DNA of 11,586 nucleotides from Paraglomus occultum (Eukaryota > Glomeromycota > Glomeromycetes > Paraglomerales > Paraglomeraceae). The notes under the pieces are model-generated. The model had not been told where the DNA came from, ran no database searches, and was given only the letters and a program-made list of their open reading frames with translations. How positions within the stretch are numbered: position 1 is the first letter of the stretch; every line of letters starts with the position of its first letter. Below, piece by piece: positions 1 to 10,308 of the stretch. The stretch lies in contig CAJVPJ010001186.1 of assembly GCA_910592205.1 (NCBI GenBank), positions 1-11,586 on the forward strand, given 5' to 3'. The position numbers and the translations under genes are program-made.

Positions 1-317
1 AGTCGCATGGAGGCAGGAAGGTTGAGCGAAAATAACTATTACTATTGAGATGTAAAAATTCTCATGTGACGTTATACGAAAAAGGAAATAAATTTCAAAA
101 TTCAACAACACGTGATACTAGTAATAAATTTATTGAACACGACAACAAACATAATCGTGCATTATTAATATGTAAAATCCTGCATCGAACTTCGGTAACG
201 GTATAACGAGATTTTACTATTAAATTCGTTATAACGAGGGGATTTCACCATTTAGAAAACGGGGGAGCCAGAATCCCTTCGGTATAACGAGGTTCGGTAT
301 AACGAAGTTTGACTGTA
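1..317. mobile_element. Right-hand end of a pogo/Tigger-like DNA transposon
   Basis: Read from 317 leftwards on the complement, the sequence starts TA then CAGTCAAACTTCGTTATACC. A TA followed by CAG and a CTCG/TTCGTTATA-type run is the usual layout of terminal inverted repeats in the pogo/Tigger branch of Tc1/mariner elements, whose target duplication is TA (family knowledge). Inside this end the unit CGKTATAACGAR occurs four times in the same direction (199-210, 227-238, 280-291, 295-306), as expected for a multi-copy transposase-binding region. The other end and the transposase would lie left of the window, so the matching inverted repeat cannot be checked. Frame 1 is open from base 1 to a TGA at 46-48 and could be the transposase C-terminus, but 15 codons are too few to identify it. 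The element boundary is inferred at 315, with TA at 316-317. Confidence 0.55.
199..306 (+). repeat. Four direct copies of a 12-bp CGKTATAACGAR unit
   Basis: Copies lie at 199-210 (CGGTATAACGAG), 227-238 (CGTTATAACGAG), 280-291 (CGGTATAACGAG) and 295-306 (CGGTATAACGAA). Spacing is uneven: starts are 28, 53 and 15 bp apart. The last two sit directly inside the inferred transposon terminus, so they are probably subterminal transposase-binding sites. The repetition is read directly; the role is inferred. Confidence 0.75.
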
Positions 318-1668
318 CTTGGAGATGAGCATGTTCGTAGACGGGCAAATCCAAGTACAAAGACTGCACGGAAGAAGAAATGGGAAGTCGCGTTAGAAGG
401 GATTTTCCGGGTAGTTCTAGTCAGTTGAAAATGGAACGGGCAAGTATAAGAGGAAGAAGACGGGGAAGCCGTGTATAATATTGGCATTTTCTGAAGATTA
501 CAAAAAACGCTTCAGTGACGCCAATGAAGACTATCGCGATAATGGTTTGGACAATAGGAGAAGGCTGATGATTTATTAAAAAACATTGACATTCTGGAAA
601 GTCTGTCAACCTCCAGCACCACGGGACTTGGCTAAGAGGTCCATATGCCCTGGAGATCACTTGCCACCAGACAATAAAATACGTTTTTAAATAGACATTA
701 GTCATGAGCAACTGGAAGCATTTGAAGGGGGTGAGCAAGTACCGGTTTCAGTCTGCTGCGCGTTCTCGCCCAGACGAATCCCAACTCTGTTAATAAGGAT
801 AACTCGGCCGCTTTTTTTTTATTAGTCAGTATTCTGAAAAGGCGAGTAATAGGTCCGTATGCCATTGAGATCTCTTGCCATGTTCAAACGGGAGAGGGAG
901 GACAGAGTCAGATGTGTGGAGGAAGGGTTCTAAGACCAGAAGTCTCGTCATGTTTAGGGCCTTTTTTTTTTCTTTATATTTCTAAGAATTAAGATAGTTT
1001 TGATCGATTATATCAAAATATTCCTCACGGTCATTAGCGTAAATATGAGTAATATGAGTAAGGTTATTATTGTTATTATCTAGATATACAACACAACACA
1101 TCTTCCCTCGAAAACCATCTTAAACCTTTTAAAATGTTGGCTGGTTTTAACCTTTTATCTCTACGGGTCTATTGGACGTTTTGTCACGTCCGGCGTCTCT
1201 GCGTTAATTACTTTTCATTGGTGGTAATGTTGTGCGGGGAACTATATACGCGTCTACCAACAATAATATGGGACAATTATTATTATACAATTTATTTTTA
1301 ATTACATCTTTCAAAGGAATAAACAAAAACTAATCAACTTGCATCGAATCCGAGAAGTAAAGCTTGTTTATTGAGCAGTTCGCTTGAATCATCAATTTGC
1401 AATGTCAATCTCCGTTTAGCAACTGAGAATATTAATATAATAATGACTGGTCAATAAAAACAGATCACGTGCGTGCATTTAAATCACCGTGCCAAACCGC
1501 GCGTTTAGGGAGGGGTGTGCATTTAGAGCAAAGTGGATATGAAGGAGAGACATAAATTGTTGTAGATGGAGTCGGGATTTGAGAAGAAAGTATGCTCATA
1601 CTTAGTACATATCAAATAGTACTGAGTGATGACTTTTAGAAGTGTCACAATTTTGACAACTACTAGCG
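318..1668. other. Intergenic stretch outside the transposon, with decayed coding-like patches
   Basis: No gene can be defended here. Plus-strand frame 1 is unusually open: an ATG at 325 runs 31 codons to a TAG at 418, and after two more close stops the frame is open again from 421 to a TAA at 577-579. That second part is rich in Lys, Arg and acidic residues and contains KKTGKPCIILAFSEDYKKRF. It could be a decayed gene or transposon remnant, but I recognise no family. T9 tracts occur near 822-830 and 962-970. From about 980 to 1660 the DNA is AT-rich and non-coding as far as I can see. Confidence 0.4.
573..880. repeat. Diverged duplicated segment, two copies
   Basis: The core of copy A is 637-666 and of copy B 851-880. 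They match at 26 of 30 positions without gaps (AGGTCCATATGCC against AGGTCCGTATGCC, then GAGATCWCTTGCCA). Both have the related text CATTCTGGAAA or TATTCTGAAAA upstream (near 593-600 and 830-840), but copy A has about 25 extra bases between the two blocks. The cores start 214 bp apart in the same orientation. This may be an old tandem duplication or two copies of a short dispersed element. Confidence 0.5.
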
Positions 1669-2096
1669 ATGTGGCGTGGGTCTTCGCTGAGTACATCATA
1701 TACAGTATTCCCCCTGATGATATTTAAATTTGCATTGCTGATTAGAGTTTCCTACTCCACAGCTGTTATATTGTCTAATTATAATCTGGTTTATTTTAGG
1801 TGAAGGATACGGTGGAGTTAGTATAAACGTTCGCGAAGGCAAAGGCATTCGTTCTTGTAAGTAGTACTTACATGAATTTTGTGCTCAGCTTTAGATCAAC
1901 GATCAAGAACATATTATTTAATGTTCTTGAACTCTGGTAATTTTTAAACATGACTAATTATATCTTTAGAAGGCTGTTAATTTGCTTTTAAATTTCAGAA
2001 AGTGCCGCTGGAAATGCGAACATTCCCAATAGGGACATGTACAAGGTAAACCCCCAACAAACCGAAGACGTTACTGCTGCAGTTTCTTCGTATTAG
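1669..2096 (+). CDS. Possible small spliced gene of unknown function
   Basis: An ATG at 1669 gives MWRGSSL, then a GT donor at 1691. The acceptor at 1798-1799 follows CTAAT and a pyrimidine run, and exon 2 from 1800 is open in the matching phase (EGYGGVSINVREGKGIRSC). The final exon reads AAGNANIPNRDMYKV, then a Gln/Thr/Ala-rich tail to TAG at 2094-2096. The linking intron is ambiguous. (a) GT at 1861 to AG at 2001-2002 gives a 58-residue protein. (b) A GC donor at 1839 to the AG at 1997-1998 gives 52 residues. (c) The best-looking donor, GTAAGT at 1857, makes an immediate TAA and ends after 26 residues. AATAAA at 2204-2209 could be its poly(A) signal. No family is recognised. The coding-like composition of the last exon is the main support; the start exon is the weakest part. 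Confidence 0.33.
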
Positions 2097-2630
2097 CGGG
2101 GAAAGAGAAAGATAAAAAACTTTAGTAAAAAAAAAAATAGAAAAAGTTTAAACTTCCCCATCTCTTTAAAAGTCAAATCACACTTTTTTTAAGCCTCTAA
2201 AACAATAAACTCCCTAGTGTGGGGATTTAAATAGATAAGTCTAAAAATAATCATGAACCTAAAAATAGAAAATTATCCTTTTGCTAGTTTTTGCTTCACT
2301 CACTCAACATTAACACGAAGTACGCGATAAATTAATCCATCATAAAGCATTGTTTATTAGACATTCGATGATTAAATTAGCGATCATTAAAGAAAAATGG
2401 CAGTACTTGGCAAGCATCGACGCCTTGTATTCGTAACGTATGAGACGTTAAGTAAATATTGATTTAAATTCACTGCCTGTTCATGCTTATAGACATACGC
2501 GTCTACGACTATTGTTTTTTAAATAAAATAATTAGGACACTGTAAATTGATCGAGTATTCATTTGCTAGCTTTTCCGAAATTTCTAAACGGCAAGTAAAT
2601 ATAACGAATAAATTAATTAACGGTTTTCCA
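2097..2630. other. Intergenic region, convergent 3' ends
   Basis: This is AT-rich sequence between the + strand small-gene candidate and the - strand thiolase, so two 3' ends would meet here. It holds an A12-type tract near 2137 and AATAAA at 2204-2209 on the + strand. I see no canonical AATAAA for the thiolase in the - direction, only an AT-rich run near 2516-2535 that might serve. No coding sequence is seen. Confidence 0.6.
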
Positions 2631-4407
<1,777 letters not shown>

Positions 4408-4481
4408 GACGATGACTATAACAGAGAACCTATTATGTAAGCGAAGAATTAGAGATTACCGAGATCGTGTATGGAGGATGA

Positions 4482-4488
4482 TTTTATA
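4482..4488 (-). promoter_or_regulatory. TATA box of the thiolase gene
   Basis: The - strand reads TATAAAA here, about 75 nt upstream of the ATG at 4407. That is a normal distance for a fungal TATA box with a short 5' leader. No other TATAAA-type match lies closer to the start. Confidence 0.5.
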
Positions 4489-4824
4489 TTCCACATTGTT
4501 ACACGCGATTGACATTATCATGCTAAGCTGAAGTTAGTTCAAGAAAATGGTATGCATGTTCACGAAACGAGGTTTGAATACTTGAAAGTAGTAACAGAAC
4601 TAGGGTGATCAACAACGTTAACCTTTAAGATTGACTGAATGGACAGTTGGAACTTGGTAAACTTTTTCTTTCCCAAGTTTTCGGGTTTCTTAAATACAAA
4701 GTGCATACTGTATTGTGATTCTTTTATCTTGATGCGTCCTGGGGATTTTCGATTTCCAGGTGGTCACCGAGCTGCGACGACCAGGCTAATACTAAAAAGG
4801 TTATTACGTCATGCTTATAAAGAG

Positions 4825-4850
4825 GCTCCTGCAGGTCCGAATGCAGGAGC
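4825..4850. repeat. Perfect 9-bp inverted repeat (hairpin)
   Basis: GCTCCTGCA (4825-4833) and TGCAGGAGC (4842-4850) are exact reverse complements around the 8-base loop GGTCCGAA. The arms are GC-rich in an AT-rich setting, so an RNA hairpin would be stable and the DNA could bind a dimeric factor. It resembles a tRNA T arm superficially, but the stem and loop registers do not fit. It sits about 420 bp upstream of the thiolase start. No T-run follows in either direction. Confidence 0.7.
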
Positions 4851-5764
4851 TCATATATCGGTTTTCTGATATTACTATTTGTGTTGCCAATACTCTATCA
4901 AAAATATCTACCTTCATATTAAAAGTATTCCGTGACAACAAAGGGAATGTGTACCGTATCATTTGACACGAATTTGTAATATACATTAGTAACCTGTTTA
5001 TTAGACGATCAGTCGTGGAGACAAATTGTTCCGCTACCCATGTGCAAGTACGCTATAGCTTTCGATAAAGTCCAACTCTTTTTGCGTTGTCCCGACATTG
5101 TTTGCAGTTGAAACAGATCATCTTTTTAGTAAAAGTGGAGCATTGGCTTCAAATAAACATCTTATTCTCCCGATTGCTAATGATTATAATTATTTTATAA
5201 AAAGTTTTTTTCTGCCAACAGCATGGCCAAATAGGTTATTATGGTGTTAGCGAATACGTAGTAATAAACGAATTATTAATCTCTTTACCCGTTTTTTATT
5301 ATGGGGGTTTCAAAACCACACTTTAAGCTATTACGATTAGGACGCATTCAGTGCTAACGTTCCAGCGCACATGCTTTACAATTTTTGTCTTTAATTCTTA
5401 CTGTAAAATAATTAGCGCAAAAGAATTTCTACTTACAAAAGTTTTTTTGCATTACAGGCATTCACAAACAAAATTTTACAATTTTTACAGTAGAGGCGGG
5501 TGCCATTTAAATAAAATTAAATACGAAACACGTCTTAAGAATGTATTTTATGTTTATATTGATTGCGCAATTTGTTTTAGACATTAGTTCATTGTTGGCT
5601 TATTAAAGTACTATATTACATATTATTTTAAAAGGTAATTTTTACTAAATGCGGACATGAGACATTGAGATCCAGCTAAGCGGTATTACCATTTATGTAT
5701 TATCACATTTGTTCAAATTTGATCGACTGTCTGATGAAAACGCGCTAAATTATTGCTTCTCCGC

Positions 5765-5772
5765 CCAATTGG
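5765..5772. promoter_or_regulatory. CCAATTGG, possible CCAAT box
   Basis: The octamer carries CCAAT on both strands and lies 80 bp upstream of the ATG at 5852, a usual distance for CCAAT-complex binding in fungal promoters. It supports the short ORF that follows, but an octamer can occur by chance. Confidence 0.25.
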
Positions 5773-5851
5773 TATAGTTATTATTTTGACCGCAACAGTA
5801 AATTTTTTCTGCGCAGCCTTTTACTCTTGTCACAAAAAAAAGAGAGAAAAC

Positions 5852-6016
5852 ATGACTCAGTCGACAAGAATTGAGCGAGACCGAGGGGCTTTGACAGAAA
5901 AACAAACTAATAGGAACAAAGCAAAATTGCTGTTGGCCAAATTACAGAGAGCCCTGATAGCAGTGGCATCTTCTCCCGGCAGGCAACAGCTTTACGATTT
6001 GTTGTATTGGGCATAG
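5852..6016 (+). CDS. Short ORF, 54 residues, unknown function
   Basis: The ATG sits in a favourable AAAAC-ATG context and the frame ends at TAG 6014-6016. The predicted protein has a charged N-terminal third (MTQSTRIERDRGALTEKQ), then a basic amphipathic stretch (NKAKLLLAKLQRALIAVASS) and an aromatic end (LYDLLYWA). The middle would form a helix with Leu/Ala on one face and Lys/Arg/Gln on the other. I recognise no family. The stretch is clearly richer in G+C than the several kilobases around it, which favours real coding sequence or a coding remnant. A CCAAT box lies 80 bp upstream. The frame stays open upstream of the ATG but has no other ATG, so it could instead be the last exon of a larger gene, though I found no convincing acceptor. 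Confidence 0.4.
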   Translation: MTQSTRIERDRGALTEKQTNRNKAKLLLAKLQRALIAVASSPGRQQLYDLLYWA

Positions 6017-6271
6017 CAAAAGTCAGGTTGTATCCATTTATATATTTTTCTTGCTTCTTGAATATTGCAATATGGGTTGTAATAGTTTCTGATGTAGCTG
6101 GAGGTTGAATTTTTTTTATCGGAGAACTCGTAACTTGTATTTTGTGACTCGGTATTGGGACGCAGAATATGACATAACGGATTTATGACATTACATCGAT
6201 TTACTGTCTGCCACAAATGAGACTAACGCGTATTCTTTGATCGATTCCGTACTTTTCGTGCTTTTTGTTCA

Positions 6272-6277
6272 TATAAA
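6272..6277 (+). promoter_or_regulatory. TATAAA, possible core promoter
   Basis: TATAAA in the context CATATAAAAGCTCTCGCTG is followed by a locally GC-richer stretch that ends in an A/C-rich leader (CCGAAACCAAAACAAACG), as in many fungal promoters. The first ATGs lie about 90-100 bp downstream, at 6365 and 6373. Confidence 0.3.
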
Positions 6278-6372
6278 AGCTCTCGCTGTGTGCACACTAC
6301 CGAAACCAAAACAAACGTCTTACTCCACAACTTTGACAAAAAATAGTTGCAGTCGAGGTTAACGATGTTTTT

Positions 6373-6513
6373 ATGACAAAACTATCCGGAATTACACTAA
6401 AGACTTTTTGGAATAAAATAGAAATAAGCTTGCAAGATAATCTGACCAATAATTCTACACAGAGAAATGCCAGAATTGAAAGCCGTTTCAAACATAAGAC
6501 ATCAAATAACTGA
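6373..6513 (+). CDS. Doubtful 46-residue ORF behind a TATA box
   Basis: ATG at 6373 to TGA at 6511-6513. The product is Asn/Lys/Thr-rich (MTKLSGITLKTFWNKIEIS at the start) with no recognisable domain. An upstream three-codon ORF (ATG 6365, Met-Phe-Leu) ends in the TGA of ATGA at 6373-6376, so its stop overlaps this ATG, an arrangement known from termination-reinitiation. Base composition is close to the AT-rich background, so chance is a serious alternative. The TATA box at 6272 is the main reason to list it. Confidence 0.18.
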   Translation: MTKLSGITLKTFWNKIEISLQDNLTNNSTQRNARIESRFKHKTSNN

Positions 6514-8520
6514 GCTTTTTAAAATGTAGCACATTTTCTAAAATATATCAAGTGCTTTAATATTAGTATTTTAAATAGCATTTGAACATTTTTATAGTTT
6601 GGTAATAATTTCCAAGTGTTGAACATTGGTCTATATAAAAATTATAGGTAATAAAAAATAGTATTAGTATATAGAATTATATGTACTTCATATGGAATAA
6701 TAGTTCTAATAAAGGAAACAGTCATTTTAACTCAATTAGCATTATCTGGCTAAAATTTTGAAAATTTTAAAAAATTCCACAAACATATATTGTAAAAAAA
6801 GCCGACAAATTAGTTCAGAAACTTTACTCCAGCCCACAGTTAGGACTCATTCATGTTACTGCAGTTGTTCAGCCAAAGTTTCAAAAAAATTTTACTAACT
6901 AAGAAAGTTTAAGAATTAGTATAGGCACTTGATAGACTGTGAGTAACTTGGGCAGTAATTGGATGGTTTTTTAAGCGCTCTTATTGTCCATATTAATACG
7001 TGTAATAGATTCGGGCAAATAAATTTACTTTTTTAGTACTCAATATTCAAGTAAATGTACAGCAGGTATTGCAATCACATACTTATTTACAACGTCATTA
7101 CGATGGGAAGTTTTATCGGAAAAACTTGTTTCGCTAATGCTTCAAACCGACTGGGAAAATTAACAAGATGACGACACCAGAAACACACCGCCAAGTTAAC
7201 AAAGAAGCTTCTTAAAGACAAGTGCCCAAAAGTTTTTGATTGGGCCTTCTGACTCGAACGATAATAAAGAAAATGGTATAAAAAAGGGTTAACGCATTTT
7301 ACAAGATAATTTTTAGATTAGAAATGGGAGATACTATTCAATCTAATTTATGTTCTGCAATGAGAATCTGTTATTGATGACGGATTGACACTAAATTTTT
7401 GATTTTCATAAGTTGCATTATTTCTTATGGTTTATGTAATTAATACAAATTAATTAAGAAATATAAAATTTAAAATATTTATTAAATTCCGTTACTATTG
7501 TTCACCTATCAACGCATGTTAAAACTGTAATATTGTAACTAGCTATTTTATTCCAATCTATAGGTCGGTAATAGGTATAATTTGAAAATTAAAAATAAAA
7601 TATTACGGATTATTATTATGAGAACAAAGTTTGATTTGATTTAAGTGACTAACCATGTTTTGCTAGTTTATTTTTTGCGTCTTAAAAAGTTATTCCAACT
7701 TAACACTAGCAACAGTGACAGTGACAATATATTACCATTCTGTCACAATTATATGAACTGAGGTTGTCGAAAAAAGAAACTTGTCAGGAAGTTTGATATT
7801 AGCCAACAAATACGTCATCAACGTTTAGCTATGTTTATAAGAATAAACAACATTCACCGTTAACAAACAAAAGCGTTATTATCCATTGATAAGTGTTATG
7901 ACTTAATAATATGCAAGTTGTTGCAAGCACTATTCGCTTTTAATCGACTATTCTGCAGACTCTTTCCCGACCAATCAAGGATGACAACGTTGTAGGTACT
8001 ACGTATACTGTCAATTAATAATGAGTATTATTTAGCTTTAATCAGAAAGGCATGTCATTATTGGATTAAATTCTTTCTCAGTTTTCCCTTTTTGTAATAA
8101 AGATAGATTTTCGTTATGTTGAAATCGTTCGTGAACAGGTGATTAACTTGATCCTGATACCAAGTCTTTGTACTCAGCCATAAAATTAAGGGGTAAGTTC
8201 AGACAATCAAACCGGGAAAGCATTATTCGACATGTAGAAAAGTTTTTTCAATTTATATGTCACAAAGCGTCGTTTTCATTTATCGATCTATAAATCTAAT
8301 GTAACTTTATTATAATTTCAGGCCTATTGTGCTACTTTAGCTGAATTGACTCGCCGAATATAGGGGACAAATGCGTGGGGGGTTAGATAGAAACTTAATA
8401 ATAAGAAAAACGTTAGATAATCAAATCTTGCGTTTAAATGTAGTTATGTCGTGTCTAGTTCTATCGAGACTCTTCGTTTTGTCAAATAAAGTTTGAGTTG
8501 AACGGTTAATTAAAGGGGTA

Positions 8521-8537
8521 ATGGATTACTAATCCAT
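8521..8537. promoter_or_regulatory. Perfect dyad ATGGATT-ACT-AATCCAT
   Basis: Two exact 7-bp inverted half-sites around a 3-base centre, the shape of a site for a dimeric DNA-binding protein. The half-site includes GGATTA, a known homeodomain (bicoid/K50-type) core. No gene lies within 1.5 kb, so the role is unknown, and chance is possible in AT-rich DNA. Confidence 0.3.
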
Positions 8538-8682
8538 CAACAAACAGTATTATTATAAGAGATTTCGTTTGTTTGTCTGCCATCAACAATGACTTGTTCC
8601 CACCTACAAACGCCACATACCGACAAACAATTGACTAGTTAGCGATAAAAAGAGTCGTATTTAACCATATATAGAGTGTTAC

Positions 8683-8703
8683 GATGTTTGATGTTTGATG
8701 TTT
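8683..8703 (+). repeat. Three tandem copies of GATGTTT
   Basis: GATGTTT is repeated exactly three times head to tail. A TATATA run lies just upstream, near 8668-8673, and a 27-codon ATG frame starts at 8744, but neither is enough to call a gene. Confidence 0.7.
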
Positions 8704-10308
8704 ACCTTTAATTGAATACCGAGTGAATTGCTCCCTATTCGCTATGGCTTTCAAAACAACGTCTTTTCAGAACAAAAATATTCTCAGGCCTTTTTCTTTC
8801 TCTCATAAACTTACTTTATTCTGTTAATATCATGTGTATAAGCATATGTTAATTATAGATAAGATATAGACATATTAATATTGTGCTGTCAAATCATGTG
8901 CGTTTATTATAATAGAATTGTTCGTTAGAATTCTTTATTATATTCCTTTCTTTCCTTTTAAAACATACAAGTTAACGTAAAATACAAACGTAAAGTACAA
9001 CAGCGTATGCATAACCATATGAATAGTAACTCTAAGTACTTTTGAATTTATAATCTAGCCGATTGAATTGAAATATGCGTGCGAGTTTAAATTGCATGGT
9101 TTAATTATGGTAATTAGGAGTAAAGCCACAATTTAAACAAAATAATCCATTTTTGTCGTAAACAAGTTACGCAAACTGTACAGTTTTTTGAGACGGCAGA
9201 GTGGTTCGATGGCGATGAGAATGTCTTTTGACAGACATGACAAGTTAATAAACAAATAATATCGAGGAATGAGCTAATTTATGTCAGGATATTTACATGA
9301 CAGCAGTCGGGATATCCGCTTGTTAATTTTATCGCTTATTTGTCACAAGAAACCATATGATGATTATCCGGATTTTTCCAATTTGTAGTCTCCGAGAACC
9401 TACAACTCGATTAAAAAAGACATTATAATTAGTATGAATAATCAACAAGTAAACTTTCTGAAAATCTTTTTGGCTTGCAGCTGGGATCGATAATCTGTTG
9501 GTTTACAGTCAATTAAACGCTTGCATCGTCGTTGTTGATCGATTCGGGTGAAATAAGGGTGTAAGAGTCAAAAAAAAAAAAGTTTAACCAGACCAATAAT
9601 TTTGATGTCGGTTGGCTGTGGCTTTTGTGGTCTCGGAATTTACGTATTACGGAAATCTCTCTCCGTCATTGCATAGTCAAACCCAGAAAATTACGATGGA
9701 TAGACATTAACTTTTTTTTTATTAGGAATTGGATTTGTTAATTTTATCGAGTTGGCACTAATTGGTGCGGTTTATATTACTATAATTACAGCTTTTTTTC
9801 AAGAACAAAACGTAATTTGTAAACAGCAGATATTAATATTAAATCATGTTGTAATATTGACAGCTGATGTATTAATAAGTAGCAGATGTTCAAAGATAAG
9901 ACGTACATTCCATGTTACACGGCATATTGTCTCGTGGGAATGCAAAGATCATTTCCCAATTTACGAGTCACATTGTCTATTATTTTTTTTTATTGTTGTA
10001 TTGTGCTTCTCTTACGAGTGACACAACTCTAACATTTGGTCACAAGCCCTTTGCCCCATAAAAACTCTGGCGAAGATGATAAAATTAATCAAGTTGGAAG
10101 CAGTGTGTGAAGCGCGCGCGAACCTTCTGTTTATATTATAACATGTTTCATATTTATTAACTCATAGAATAATATAATAAGAGCAGAATTCCAACCTACA
10201 AAACTTAAAAACTTTCTGATTAAGTAGCGCTGTCATTGCTTAACCGGAAACCTTTAACCTTTTATCGCCTATTATTTGTATAGTAATATTCTCATATAAA
10301 TTAACAAA

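Larger units (their letters stand above)
4408..5764. other. Upstream region of the thiolase gene and start of the AT-rich gene desert
   Basis: The first 200 bases or so should include the thiolase promoter (TATA at 4482-4488). Beyond that I see no conserved gene. One + strand reading frame at 4639-4869 is open for 76 codons but has no recognisable motif and looks accidental. The only clear structure is the hairpin at 4825-4850. From about 5100 to 5760 the DNA is very AT-rich and appears non-coding on both strands. Confidence 0.55.
6514..10308. other. AT-rich gene desert, upstream of the hydrolase
   Basis: I examined about 3.8 kb on both strands without finding a conserved protein, tRNA, snRNA or complete transposon. 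Reading frames are short and full of stops. Notable items are a dyad at 8521-8537, three tandem GATGTTT units at 8683-8703 and GCGCGCGCG at 10112-10120. The last 200-300 bases should hold the promoter of the hydrolase, but no well-placed TATA box is visible there. The rest may be old transposon debris or long regulatory spacer; the sequence does not say which. Confidence 0.55.

Noticed and set aside
4825-4850. Hairpin read as a tRNA T arm (loop GGTCCGAA, or TTCGGACC on the other strand)
   Set aside because: The paired arms do not flank a 7-base T loop in the right register, and no D or anticodon arm precedes it.
4639-4869. 76-codon + strand frame upstream of the thiolase
   Set aside because: No domain and no conserved motif; it runs through the hairpin, which itself explains the Gly/Ala/Pro-rich end. 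Probably chance.
8189-8518. Three AGGGG words (8189, 8362, 8514) as stress-response elements
   Set aside because: Pentamers this short are expected by chance, and no gene start lies nearby.
8744-8827. 27-codon ATG frame (MAFKTTSFQNK...) after TATATA and the GATGTTT repeats
   Set aside because: Too short, AT-rich and without splice signals that lead to further coding sequence.
9192-9245. tRNA-Ser/Leu-like text (GAGTGGTTCGATGGCG, then a 6-bp stem ATGTCT/AGACAT)
   Set aside because: The anticodon loop would have six bases, and no T arm or matching acceptor stem follows downstream.
9355-9465. Box C (ATGATGA) and box D (CTGA) pair of a possible snoRNA
   Set aside because: There is no terminal stem, and the boxes are about 100 nt apart without clear C'/D' boxes.
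9752-10021. 89-codon + strand frame
   Set aside because: It contains no ATG (it opens with TTG), is AT-rich, and has a homopolymer-driven Phe run.
10295-10300. TATAAA just before the hydrolase start
   Set aside because: It lies only 9 bases from the ATG, too close to act as the TATA box for that start.
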